34,253 bases of DNA, from assembly GCA_913009415.1 (NCBI GenBank), contig CAJVYM010000014.1, positions 1-34,253 of the forward strand, given 5' to 3'. A program made the translations under genes and the position numbers. Source of the DNA: an uncultured bacterium (GTDB lineage: Bacteria > Bipolaricaulota > Bipolaricaulia > UBA7950 > UBA9294). Positions 1-8,104 of the stretch are shown here, one piece after another. The notes beneath the pieces are model-generated. The model was not told where the DNA came from. It saw only the letters and a program-made list of their open reading frames with translations, and did no database searches. Each line of letters starts with the position of its first letter. Position 1 is the first letter of the stretch.

Positions 1-66
1 TTGATCTCGCTTGGTAGCTTTCTGAGATTACACAGCAATCACCGCATTGACGGCTCATGGATCTCC

Positions 67-102
67 ATTCTTCGTGTCCTTCATGCTTTTCGTGGTGAAT
101 TC
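67..102 (-). repeat. Second copy (single arm) of the CACCACGAAGGAC family
   Basis: Minus strand reads AGAATTCACCACGAAAAGCATGAAGGACACGAAGAAT; shares AGAATTCACCACGAA with 19914-19928. Confidence 0.75.
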
Positions 103-137
103 TTGGCATCAGTCCCGCGTGAACCGGAACTAGAGGT

Positions 138-192
138 CACTACCCACTCCTGTCTGCCTCGCCGGCACAGGCAGGCGAAACGACAAGGAACC
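138..192 (-). repeat. Dispersed palindromic repeat, copy 1
   Basis: Minus strand ggttccttgtcgtttcgcctgcctgtgccggcgaggcagacaggagtgggtagtg matches 29253-29306 with few differences. Confidence 0.88.
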
Positions 193-251
193 AAGAAATC
201 AGAATGCGGGCGCGTTTTCCAAAGTTGAGGGAAGCGCGCCCATTTTTTTGC

Positions 252-917
252 CTATGATTCTGCGTGTTCTCCGAGGCCCGGGATGTGCACCTTCTTCTCC
301 AGTAGGCGTAGCAATTGCGTGATGATGAACACCAGCGCCAGATAGAACAGAGCGACGACGACGTATACCTCGAAGTAGCGGAAGTTATGCGATGCGATGC
401 GTTTTCCCACTCCCATCAGGTCGAGGAGCGTGACCGAGAAGACGATCGACGAGTACTTGAGCATGAGGATCAGCTCGTTTGACCACGAGGGAATGACGAT
501 ACGAAACGCCTGCGGGAGCACGATGTAGCGGGCCGCCTGTGTCAAGGTCATCCCCATCGAGCGGGCGGCGAAGAGTTGTCCGCTCTTTACCGCCTGGATC
601 GCTCCGCGGAAATACTCGGCTTGGTAGGCAGCGGTGTTCAATCCCAGCGCGAGGACACCGCTGGTGAACGCCGAGAAGCTGATCCCCCAGGCGGGGAGGC
701 CGTAGTAGACCATCAGCAATTGCACCAACAATGGGGTGCCTCGGAAGAGCTGGATGTAGATACTGGCCGGTATGGACAGCCACTTCCCGCCGTAGACTCT
801 CATCAGCGCTAGGATGACGCCGAGCACGAAGCCAAACGCAATACACGTTACCGTGATCTCAAGGGTTAGGATGAGTCCGTGCGCCAGTAGAGGGAGCCAC
901 GACCATGAGAAGACCAT
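252..917 (-). CDS. Polar amino-acid ABC transporter permease (HisM/GlnP type)
   Basis: 221 aa hydrophobic ORF; EAA-loop-like segment '[49 protein letters not shown]'; start overlaps the ATPase stop (TAATG). Confidence 0.93.
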   Translation of the reverse strand: MVFSWSWLPLLAHGLILTLEITVTCIAFGFVLGVILALMRVYGGKWLSIPASIYIQLFRGTPLLVQLLMVYYGLPAWGISFSAFTSGVLALGLNTAAYQAEYFRGAIQAVKSGQLFAARSMGMTLTQAARYIVLPQAFRIVIPSWSNELILMLKYSSIVFSVTLLDLMGVGKRIASHNFRYFEVYVVVALFYLALVFIITQLLRLLEKKVHIPGLGEHAES

Positions 918-1666
918 TAGTTCGCCTCTCCGTACAGCTCATTGATCTTGTGCAGGAACTCGCCGGTGCGTGTGCGCTGAGGGTTAGAGAACATCTGTCC
1001 GGGTGTCCCCTGTTCCACGATCACTCCGTTCTCCATGAATATGATCTCATCCGCCACCGAACGGGCGAACCCCATCTCGTGGGTGACGACGAGCATCGTC
1101 ATTCCTTCCTTGGCCAAGTTGATCATCACCGTGAGTACTTCACCGATCAACTCCGGATCGAGCGCTGACGTCGGTTCGTCGAACAGGATCAGCTTGGGTG
1201 ACATAGCAAGCGCTCGGGCTATCGATACTCGCTGCTTCTGCCCGCCGGAGAGTTGCGCCGGATACGCGTTTGCCTTGTCGGTCAGCCCAACACGTTCAAG
1301 CTCCTCCATCGCCAGTTTTGTGGCAGCGTCCTTACTCATCCTCTTAACCTTGATCGGCCCGATGCGCACGTTGCGCAACGCTGTTAAGTGGGAGAAGAGG
1401 TTGAAGCTCTGGAAGACGAACCCCATCTCGGCGCGCAACGCATTGATGTTCGCCTTGGGAGCGGTCACTTCCACGCCGTCCAGCCAGACCTCTCCCGCAT
1501 TGGGAGGGCTCAACCGGTTGATACAACGAAGTAGGGTGCTCTTCCCCGTTCCCGATGGTCCAATTACGACCTTTGTCTCTCTCTGTTCAAGAGAAAATGA
1601 GACACCCTTTAATACCTCTAGTCCTCCATATGTCTTGTGAATATCCTTGACTGCAAGCAGACTCAT
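917..1666 (-). CDS. Polar amino-acid ABC transporter ATP-binding protein (GlnQ type)
   Basis: Walker [10 protein letters not shown], signature LSGGQKQR, Walker [14 protein letters not shown]-loop VVTHEM. Confidence 0.97.
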   Translation of the reverse strand: MSLLAVKDIHKTYGGLEVLKGVSFSLEQRETKVVIGPSGTGKSTLLRCINRLSPPNAGEVWLDGVEVTAPKANINALRAEMGFVFQSFNLFSHLTALRNVRIGPIKVKRMSKDAATKLAMEELERVGLTDKANAYPAQLSGGQKQRVSIARALAMSPKLILFDEPTSALDPELIGEVLTVMINLAKEGMTMLVVTHEMGFARSVADEIIFMENGVIVEQGTPGQMFSNPQRTRTGEFLHKINELYGEAN

Positions 1667-2331
1667 ACTTCTCTTGTACCTCCTCTCATCATCTGCAATC
1701 CGGGAATCCTCAACCGCTTCTCCAGCCTCCCAAGCCCCCAGTTTCCCGTGTAGGTAAGCACGAGGAAGATTAGCGCAACGGTCAAGTAGGCAAGCATCGC
1801 TAAGTTATAGTGTCGATCAGTGATAATCCGTACCCTGCGCAGCACTTCATTTAGGCCGACAACATAGGCTAGGGTTGTGTCCTTGACGACAGAGGAAAAC
1901 TCGTTCGACCATCCAGCGATGGAGATGCGCAGCGCCTGCGGAATGATGATGTGGAATATGGCGCGAATGCGGGTCATTCCCATGGAGCGTGCGGCCATCA
2001 TCTGCCCGCGTGGTATCGCTTGCAGAGCGCCGCGGAAGATCTGCGATTGGTACGCCGACGAGCGAAGGCCGAGGGCGAGTGAGGCCGCAAAGAATGGAGG
2101 GATATTGACTCCAAACTCCGATGGCCCGAAGTAGAACAGAAAGAGAAGGACAATCGCAGGGATGCCGCGAAAGATCCATGCATAACCAGAGGCGAGTGTG
2201 CCAAAGAATCGCCCGCCATATACCTGCAGCAAAGCGACCAACGTTCCTACGAGGAGCCCGATGATCAACAGAGCGAACAAGAGTTCTACGTTGATCAACA
2301 CGCCACGCAGGAGCATCGGCATGCTTTTCAT
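1663..2331 (-). CDS. Polar amino-acid ABC transporter permease (second subunit)
   Basis: Hydrophobic ORF with '[48 protein letters not shown]'; 4-nt overlap with the ATPase. Confidence 0.93.
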   Translation of the reverse strand: MKSMPMLLRGVLINVELLFALLIIGLLVGTLVALLQVYGGRFFGTLASGYAWIFRGIPAIVLLFLFYFGPSEFGVNIPPFFAASLALGLRSSAYQSQIFRGALQAIPRGQMMAARSMGMTRIRAIFHIIIPQALRISIAGWSNEFSSVVKDTTLAYVVGLNEVLRRVRIITDRHYNLAMLAYLTVALIFLVLTYTGNWGLGRLEKRLRIPGLQMMRGGTREV

Positions 2332-2376
2332 GATAACAGTGATTCCTGCTATGAGAACCTCCCTCTACGAAACGAG

Positions 2377-2406
2377 ACAGGGGCCTCGTGCGGAGGAGGC
2401 CCCTGT
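2377..2406 (-). terminator. Intercistronic GC-rich stem-loop between the solute-binding-protein and permease genes (partial terminator / mRNA stabiliser)
   Basis: Perfect 11-bp inverted repeat ACAGGGGCCTC (2377-2387) / GAGGCCCCTGT (2396-2406), 8-nt loop, weak U-tract on the minus strand. Confidence 0.7.
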
Positions 2407-2424
2407 TAGTGAAGTATGCGTTTT

Positions 2425-3330
2425 CTACTTGGTCGCTTCTTCCGCGAACTTCGCGGCAAACGCCTTTACGTTCTTGTCCACAAGGAGGAGGTCCTTGCTT
2501 GCAAGCCAAGCAGCCTCGATCTTGTCGTTTGTCGGCCCAAAGTAGGCCTTCAGGAGGTTATCCCAGACACTACCCGGGGTGACAACCAACTTTTGCAGCC
2601 CACCAGCCGTTGGCAAGACCTGCAGCCCGAGCTTTGCCATGCCGTCATTGAGCTTGGGTAGAATGCCCTTCGGATCACCCTTGGCGACGAGGAAACCGAA
2701 GTACTCGTTAGTGTTGATCACGCCGGCTATTGTCAGCAAGTTTGGATAGGCGGCCAACGAGGACTGCGATGCGGGTTCATCCTGAATGACAGCGTCAATC
2801 CGCTTATTCACCAGGTCGAGGATCGCGGTCGGGTAGTACTCGTATCCCTTCACTGTAATCCCGATCCCGTTCTTGTCGGCCCAGTCGAATCCGGTCGTGC
2901 CATTCTGCGCACCGACCGCCTTCGTCGGACCCTTCCCGGCGAGGGCACTCACGATGTTCAACCCTGAGTCCTTGCGGATGACAACCGCCTGGTTGGACAG
3001 ATAATACGGTTGTGAGAAGTCGACCGACTTTGCCCGATCAGCGGTAATCGTGAATCCTGATGCACCGATATCCGCCTTTCCGCTCTTCACCGTGTCGATG
3101 ATGGTGTCAAACGAAGTATTCCTGATCTCTACATCGAATCCCTCCACAATCCCGATGCAGCGTACCACATCAAGGTCAAAGCCGAAGAATTGGCCGTCCG
3201 CGGTCACCATCTCAAACGGTGCCCACGGAATATCCGACGCAACGATGTACTTATCACTCGCGAAGGCAAATACCGCTCCCAGGAGCAGGACCATGCTCAG
3301 CGCGACCACACCAATAAACAACTTTTTCAT
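2425..3330 (-). CDS. Amino-acid ABC transporter substrate-binding protein (SBP_bac_3 type), cleavable signal peptide
   Basis: Signal peptide MKKLFIGVVALSMVLLLGAVFAFA; 'IPWAPFEMVTADGQFFGFDLDVV' and 'KADIGASGFTITADRAKSVDFSQPYY' motifs; start of the ABC operon. Confidence 0.95.
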   Translation of the reverse strand: MKKLFIGVVALSMVLLLGAVFAFASDKYIVASDIPWAPFEMVTADGQFFGFDLDVVRCIGIVEGFDVEIRNTSFDTIIDTVKSGKADIGASGFTITADRAKSVDFSQPYYLSNQAVVIRKDSGLNIVSALAGKGPTKAVGAQNGTTGFDWADKNGIGITVKGYEYYPTAILDLVNKRIDAVIQDEPASQSSLAAYPNLLTIAGVINTNEYFGFLVAKGDPKGILPKLNDGMAKLGLQVLPTAGGLQKLVVTPGSVWDNLLKAYFGPTNDKIEAAWLASKDLLLVDKNVKAFAAKFAEEATK

Positions 3331-3521
3331 AGATCACACCTCCCTAATTGCTCCCAGCCTAGCACAATGCGTGCCTTCAAGTCAAGTGCCATCGTCAATA
3401 GTATGGAACCTGACACGTGTCCCGCTTCCACCGGACAAACCTGCAGATCTCCGCGCTCCTCTTTCCCCGCGTGGTGAGGGCGCGTTGCATACCATCCACA
3501 TGAAGCCTTAAGGAGGTTGCC

Positions 3522-4721
3522 ATGGCGCGGATCTATATCTACTTTACAGTCTTTCTCTTGCTGATCGTTTCATTAGCAACAGGGGCAATGGCTGACGATG
3601 CCTGTTGTCCCCCGGGTTCGGGACTGGGGTTTTCGGGGAGCGTCGGACTTGAGGTCACGTTCACTCCGATTCCTCCCCTGTCGTACAACATTGAGTCAGG
3701 GCTGTCGCTCTCCCTCAGTGTGTCCGGCCTCACGTTCACGTCGCGGACAGTCTTTGACCTAGCGGGTTTTCAGTCGCAGGGCGTCTCGGTGGATGTCAGC
3801 TTGGGCTCGGTTCAGATCGGCGATGACATCCTGTTTGACCCGTACTTCAGTTGGAACGATCTCTCCGTTGCTGCGCAGGTCGTGGGGATCGAGATAGGAA
3901 CCGATCTGATACTTGCTGATATTGGAAGCGTGCAGACGCCAGAATACAGCATGGCCGCTGTCCTGAAGCTTTCAAGCGGGGTCAACTGTGGGTTCTCCAT
4001 CACCACGCTCACCGGGTTCGGTGCAACCGACCTCGTGAACATGCTCGGTGGGATCGACGCTCCCTTCTCGCATGACCTATTAAGCCTGTTCTATCATACC
4101 CAAGGGCTCTTTGCGAGCAGCGCATCGACCAAGGTAACCGTTGTCTCCGGCTTCTACTTCGAGGAGGAACTGGTGCGCTTGCAGATGGATTACATGGGGC
4201 TTCTGTCGAGCAGCACTACGTGGTTCAACTTCACTGGGTTCGCAGGGGAAGTCCTGGAGGTCGGCTATCGGTTTGAAGAACCGTCCCTTGCCTTCCTTTC
4301 AGTGATCAAGATCGATGGCTCCTTCTCAGTGAGCGCCCTCGACTTCATCCTCGACTTGCAGATCGATCCCGTGCGCTTCACTAGCCACACGAGCTTCGCT
4401 GCCACGGTACCGCCAGCCACACTGCCGATCTCATTCTCCGGGCAGGGATTCGCCCTCTCATTTGCGGTGTGTGACCAGGTGACGCTGACCTCGACGACAC
4501 TCTTTGATGCCACGTTCATGTTCGCGCAGCAGGACCTGGCTATCGAGGCGAAGATCGATCCGGTCACCTTGACGAGCCTCACCACATTTGATTCAAGCGG
4601 CTTCTCCGGCGAGTGGATCAAGGCGGAAGTTACCTTCTCTGGCGTGAACCTATACACGCGCGCAGGCTTTGACTTTAGTGGGATAATCTCCGTCTCTTTC
4701 GGTTTTGAGCTGACGTTCTAG
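3522..4721 (+). CDS. Secreted repeat-containing beta-rich protein, candidate outer-membrane beta-barrel
   Basis: Signal peptide MARIYIYFTVFLLLIVSLATGAMA; alternating polar/hydrophobic strands; repeated 'VTLTSxTxFDxxGF' units; ends ...ISVSFGFELTF; SD 'aaggagg' upstream. Confidence 0.75.
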   Translation: MARIYIYFTVFLLLIVSLATGAMADDACCPPGSGLGFSGSVGLEVTFTPIPPLSYNIESGLSLSLSVSGLTFTSRTVFDLAGFQSQGVSVDVSLGSVQIGDDILFDPYFSWNDLSVAAQVVGIEIGTDLILADIGSVQTPEYSMAAVLKLSSGVNCGFSITTLTGFGATDLVNMLGGIDAPFSHDLLSLFYHTQGLFASSASTKVTVVSGFYFEEELVRLQMDYMGLLSSSTTWFNFTGFAGEVLEVGYRFEEPSLAFLSVIKIDGSFSVSALDFILDLQIDPVRFTSHTSFAATVPPATLPISFSGQGFALSFAVCDQVTLTSTTLFDATFMFAQQDLAIEAKIDPVTLTSLTTFDSSGFSGEWIKAEVTFSGVNLYTRAGFDFSGIISVSFGFELTF

Positions 4722-4727
4722 AGCGAG

Positions 4728-5411
4728 ATGGCAGAGGAAACGCGCCACCGACAACGAAGCATCGATGACCTCCTTGCGCTGTTGGCGGCGCACCCGGATG
4801 ATGAGGACAAGATTCGCGAGAAGATCCTGGAGCGTACGACGTTCTTGATCGACGATACGATCGATGAGGCTTTCTCTCACAGCGGTTTTTCACATGAGGA
4901 TCTGTTTCGTGCCGGCTACCTCGGCCTGTTGAATGCGACGTACAACATCGAGTTCGCGCGAGAGAAGGAGTTCTACGACTACGCGAAGAACCTGATCAAG
5001 GGAGAAATCCGCCAGCACATCCGAAGCCACGTCAAGCGGGCCGAGTTTCCACACTGGATGAAGGGGTTGAACCGACAGATCGAGGAGACGCAGGTTCGCC
5101 TGCTACGTGAGCTTGATCGGCTCCCAAGCCTTGCGGAGCTCTCGGACGCAGTTAACCTCACCGAGGAGGGGATCGCGGAGATCCTCAAGGCGCGCGAGGC
5201 GCTAAACTACGTCTCGATCGACGAAGTGCAGCGGCGGAACGACCCCCTGCCGGAGATCGACCAATCGAAGATCAGGAACAAGCGACCGGAGGCATTTCCC
5301 ATCCAGTATCGGATTCGAATCGCAACCGCGCTGGAGAAACTTGGAGATCTGCAGCAGTACCTGTTCAAGAACCTCTTCTCATCGGAGCACGATCAACAAA
5401 GCGATCGGTGA
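4728..5411 (+). CDS. Sigma-70-family-like protein with regions 2 and 3 and no recognisable region 4
   Basis: 'EDLFRAGYLGLLNATYNIEFAREKEFYDYAKNLIKGEIRQHIRSH' (region 2); 'FPHWMKGLNRQIEETQVRLLRELDRLPSLAELSDAVNLTEEGIAEILKAREALNYVSID' (region 3); C-terminus ends shortly after 'ATALEKL'. Confidence 0.75.
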   Translation: MAEETRHRQRSIDDLLALLAAHPDDEDKIREKILERTTFLIDDTIDEAFSHSGFSHEDLFRAGYLGLLNATYNIEFAREKEFYDYAKNLIKGEIRQHIRSHVKRAEFPHWMKGLNRQIEETQVRLLRELDRLPSLAELSDAVNLTEEGIAEILKAREALNYVSIDEVQRRNDPLPEIDQSKIRNKRPEAFPIQYRIRIATALEKLGDLQQYLFKNLFSSEHDQQSDR

Positions 5412-5417
5412 CCTCCG

Positions 5418-6332
5418 TTGAGGGCCGCTCTTTCCACGCGTTTGTGGCCAATCGTGCGTGCCCTTGCCCTGCAGGCGCTCGATTGGAGTGGCTGGGCCGC
5501 GTTTCTGCCCACACTCGCCGTCTTGGCCGTTACCTCTCATACCTTCGGTTGGCCATCGCTCAGCCCGGATCATGCGCACCTGCTGATCACCCCGGAGGTG
5601 CGCGTTTGGCTGATGGTGATCGCTCAACTCACTGGACTGTCGATGTTCGTCCTTTCCTGGCGGCTGATAGAGCACAAGACGCTCCCCGACATGCTCCTGG
5701 ATCACTCCCGTGACCTGTTGCGCCCGCTCATGCTCGGCCTCTCCTCCGGGGCGGGGGCGATCTCCCTGGTCGCGCTGGGGATTATGGCAAGCGGATCCCT
5801 GCGCCTAACATGGGGAAGCCCCGCCATCTCGGGGCACGCCACACTTGCGGGAGTGGGCTTCCTGATCGCCACTTCTTTCCTCGGACCGCTCACAGAGGAG
5901 ATCGAATCGCGCGGATACCTGTTTCAAAACGTCTTCCGCGGCTGGGGAACTGCAGTGGCAACGATCGTCACCGCGCTCGTCTTTGCCGCCAGGCACCTGC
6001 AGAATCCGAACGTGAGCGCACTCGGCATCATCAACATCGCTCTCATCTCGATCGGGCTAACGCTGGGGATGTTGCGCCTACGGTCACTGTGGTACACGAT
6101 TGGGTGGCACATCGCCTGGAATTTTTCTCTCTTGTTCATTTTCGGATTTGCAAACTCTGGCTATTCTCTGGAAACGTTCAGCCTTTCTGGAATGAGTCTC
6201 TTCTCCTCTACACTATCCGGGCGAGCTTGGCTGACCGGTGGCGGCTTCGGCCCCGAGGGGAGCGTTGTTGCTACCAGCGTGATACTGCTTCAGATCGTTA
6301 TTATGTGGAGAATTCCCGCCAAGGCTTCTTGA
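5418..6332 (+). CDS. CPBP-family (CAAX/Abi) intramembrane protease, TTG start
   Basis: Multi-TM protein with 'TEEIESRGYLFQNVF', 'FAARH' and 'GWHIAWNF' motifs. Confidence 0.85.
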   Translation: MRAALSTRLWPIVRALALQALDWSGWAAFLPTLAVLAVTSHTFGWPSLSPDHAHLLITPEVRVWLMVIAQLTGLSMFVLSWRLIEHKTLPDMLLDHSRDLLRPLMLGLSSGAGAISLVALGIMASGSLRLTWGSPAISGHATLAGVGFLIATSFLGPLTEEIESRGYLFQNVFRGWGTAVATIVTALVFAARHLQNPNVSALGIINIALISIGLTLGMLRLRSLWYTIGWHIAWNFSLLFIFGFANSGYSLETFSLSGMSLFSSTLSGRAWLTGGGFGPEGSVVATSVILLQIVIMWRIPAKAS

Positions 6333-6357
6333 CAGGCAGGCCGGGCTGGCCTATAGT
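6329..6357 (+). promoter_or_regulatory. Sigma-70-type promoter for the tRNA / RNase H-like transcription unit
   Basis: TTGACA (6329-6334), 17-nt spacer, TATAGT (6352-6357); -35 overlaps the stop codon of the upstream CPBP gene. Confidence 0.8.
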
Positions 6358-6372
6358 CGATTATTGTAATAA

Positions 6373-6444
6373 GGGTCCATAGCTCAGCGGCAGAGCAACC
6401 GGCTCATAACCGGTCGGTCCCAGGTTCGAACCCTGGTGGGCCCA
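6373..6444 (+). tRNA. tRNA with CAT anticodon (elongator Met, or Ile2 if lysidine-modified); no encoded CCA
   Basis: Cloverleaf: GGGTCCA/TGGGCCC acceptor, GCTC/GAGC D-arm, ACCGG-CTCATAA-CCGGT anticodon arm, CCAGG-TTCGAAC-CCTGG T-arm, discriminator A. Confidence 0.95.
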
Positions 6445-6450
6445 CAGGAC

Positions 6451-6972
6451 ATGGAAAAGCTGTTTGTATACACCGACGCACGTGCGCAGAATGATCCGGG
6501 CGAAGCTGGGATCGGTATAGCGATTACCGACAAAGACGGAAACGCCATCGAGGAGATCGCGCGCCTCATTGGGCGTGCTACGTCGCGGATCGCACGTTAC
6601 CGTGCCCTGATCGAAGGCGCACGAGCAGCACTCGCCTACTCTCCGCAATCAGTGATCTTCTTCTCCAACGACCAACACCTGGTAAACCACTTAAACGGGG
6701 TGTTTGCCACCAGGGAGCCTCACCTCAAACACCTCTTGGAGATCGCACGTGGGATCCTGGAGAACTTCCCGCAATGGCGAGTGAACTTCATCGATCAGAA
6801 CGTGAACCAGCAGGCTTCTCATCTCGTCGAACAGGCGTTTCACGACAACGCTCGGGCAAAGATGAGTCGTGAGCACCTGGAGCTGCGTCTACTGGCGCGC
6901 GTAGCCACACTCGACGATGCTCGCCTGGAGCAACTGATAGAGTTCGCCGAGAGGCTAGAGAAGAGAGACTGA
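6451..6972 (+). CDS. RNase H-like (RNase HI / reverse-transcriptase-like fold) protein
   Basis: 'KLFVYTDARAQNDPGEAGIGIAITDKDGNAIEEIARLIGRATSRIARYRALIEGARAAL'. The listed ORF start at 6436 lies inside the tRNA; the ATG at 6451 is preferred. Confidence 0.8.
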   Translation: MEKLFVYTDARAQNDPGEAGIGIAITDKDGNAIEEIARLIGRATSRIARYRALIEGARAALAYSPQSVIFFSNDQHLVNHLNGVFATREPHLKHLLEIARGILENFPQWRVNFIDQNVNQQASHLVEQAFHDNARAKMSREHLELRLLARVATLDDARLEQLIEFAERLEKRD

Positions 6973-6974
6973 CG

Positions 6975-7433
6975 ATGCGCATCGTCTTGCAGCGTGTCAG
7001 CAGGGGAGAGGTGCGTGTCGACGGGCAGGCGGTCGCCGCGATAGGAAGAGGGGTCGTCCTTCTTGTTGGCTTCACTCACGATGACAGCGAGGATCTCTTC
7101 GCGCGCGCAGTGGATAAGATCGTTGATCTACGGATCTTCGAGGATGAAGGCGGGAAGATGAATAGATCGTTGCGCGATATCTCAGGTGAGGTCATCGCAG
7201 TCCCTCAGTTCACGCTGTACGGGAGCACGAAGAAGGGGCGTCGGCCAAGCTTCGCCCATGCCGCCCTCCCGCAACACGCGGCGAGGTTGTTTGATCTATT
7301 CGTCGATGCGCTGAGCAAAACAGGGGTGCCGGTGCAGAGTGGCGTATTTGGCGCTCACATGGAAGTTGACTTGATAAACGACGGGCCGGTCACGTTCGTT
7401 CTCGACCTTGCGCCTCCTGTTAGGAGCGGCTAA
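6975..7433 (+). CDS. dtd: D-aminoacyl-tRNA deacylase
   Basis: 'MRIVLQRVSRGEVRVDG', 'VPQFTLYGSTKKGRRPSF', C-terminal 'NDGPVTFVLD'. Confidence 0.96.
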   Translation: MRIVLQRVSRGEVRVDGQAVAAIGRGVVLLVGFTHDDSEDLFARAVDKIVDLRIFEDEGGKMNRSLRDISGEVIAVPQFTLYGSTKKGRRPSFAHAALPQHAARLFDLFVDALSKTGVPVQSGVFGAHMEVDLINDGPVTFVLDLAPPVRSG

Positions 7434-7529
7434 ACTCTCTTTAACAATTGGATTGCAAATCAACTTCTGCAAGGCATTTCTCTCTTGCTAAGAAACTTTG
7501 TAGGGTGTTCTTAAGTATAAGGAGGAACA

Positions 7530-7718
7530 ATGGCGGTCCCCAAATATCGTACTTCGCGCTCTAAGGGGCGGATGCGGCGCACGCACTACGGCGCGAGCGT
7601 ACTGGCATCGATGGAATGTCCCCACTGTCACGAGCCGAAGCTCCCACATCGCGTATGCCCACACTGCGGATATTACAACGGAATGGAAATCGTCGCTAAA
7701 TCCAAGGGAGAGGACTAG
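7530..7718 (+). CDS. rpmF: 50S ribosomal protein bL32
   Basis: 'MAVPKYRTSRSKGRMRRTHY', two CxxC zinc motifs (CPHCHEPKLPHRVCPHCGYYNG), SD aaggagg. Confidence 0.96.
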   Translation: MAVPKYRTSRSKGRMRRTHYGASVLASMECPHCHEPKLPHRVCPHCGYYNGMEIVAKSKGED

Positions 7719-7734
7719 CGCCAACAAGAATGCG

Positions 7735-7762
7735 GGCTGGTCCTGATGTGTTGGGATCAGCC
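7735..7762 (+). terminator. Possible terminator hairpin downstream of rpmF
   Basis: GGCTGGTCC ... GGATCAGCC imperfect stem (one G-U), no clear T-tract. Confidence 0.4.
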
Positions 7763-8104
7763 TGAACGCTTCTCCTGGTTCCTCAATTCCTGTTTTCCCG
7801 ATTTTCTTTTTTCTCCATCTGCTTTCTTGCTTCGTTCCTTCTCTATCGCTACATCCACGCAAGGATGAGTCTCTTTGCAGGCCGTGCGCTTCCTGCGTCG
7901 CTTGATGATGCGTGAGACAAGGCTGCCGCCGAACTGACCGATAAAGCCCGCTAGCAATGCGACAAGCACCCACTTAAGCGTATGCCAGACCGAACTCTTC
8001 TTCGTTTGACCACTATGCTAATGAAGCCGTGTATGTGGATAAGCAGGGCTACGTTATTGACTTTTCCGGGCAATCCGTAGAGAATGGTATCAGGAGAAGA
8101 GAGA

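Noticed and set aside
1847-2509. 220-aa minus-strand ORF overlapping the permease
   Set aside because: Out-of-frame with the clear ABC permease and composition is atypical
7757-7969. Small minus-strand ORF between rpmF and ftsZ
   Set aside because: Has a hydrophobic start and charged tail but no family resemblance or clear SD; left uncalled
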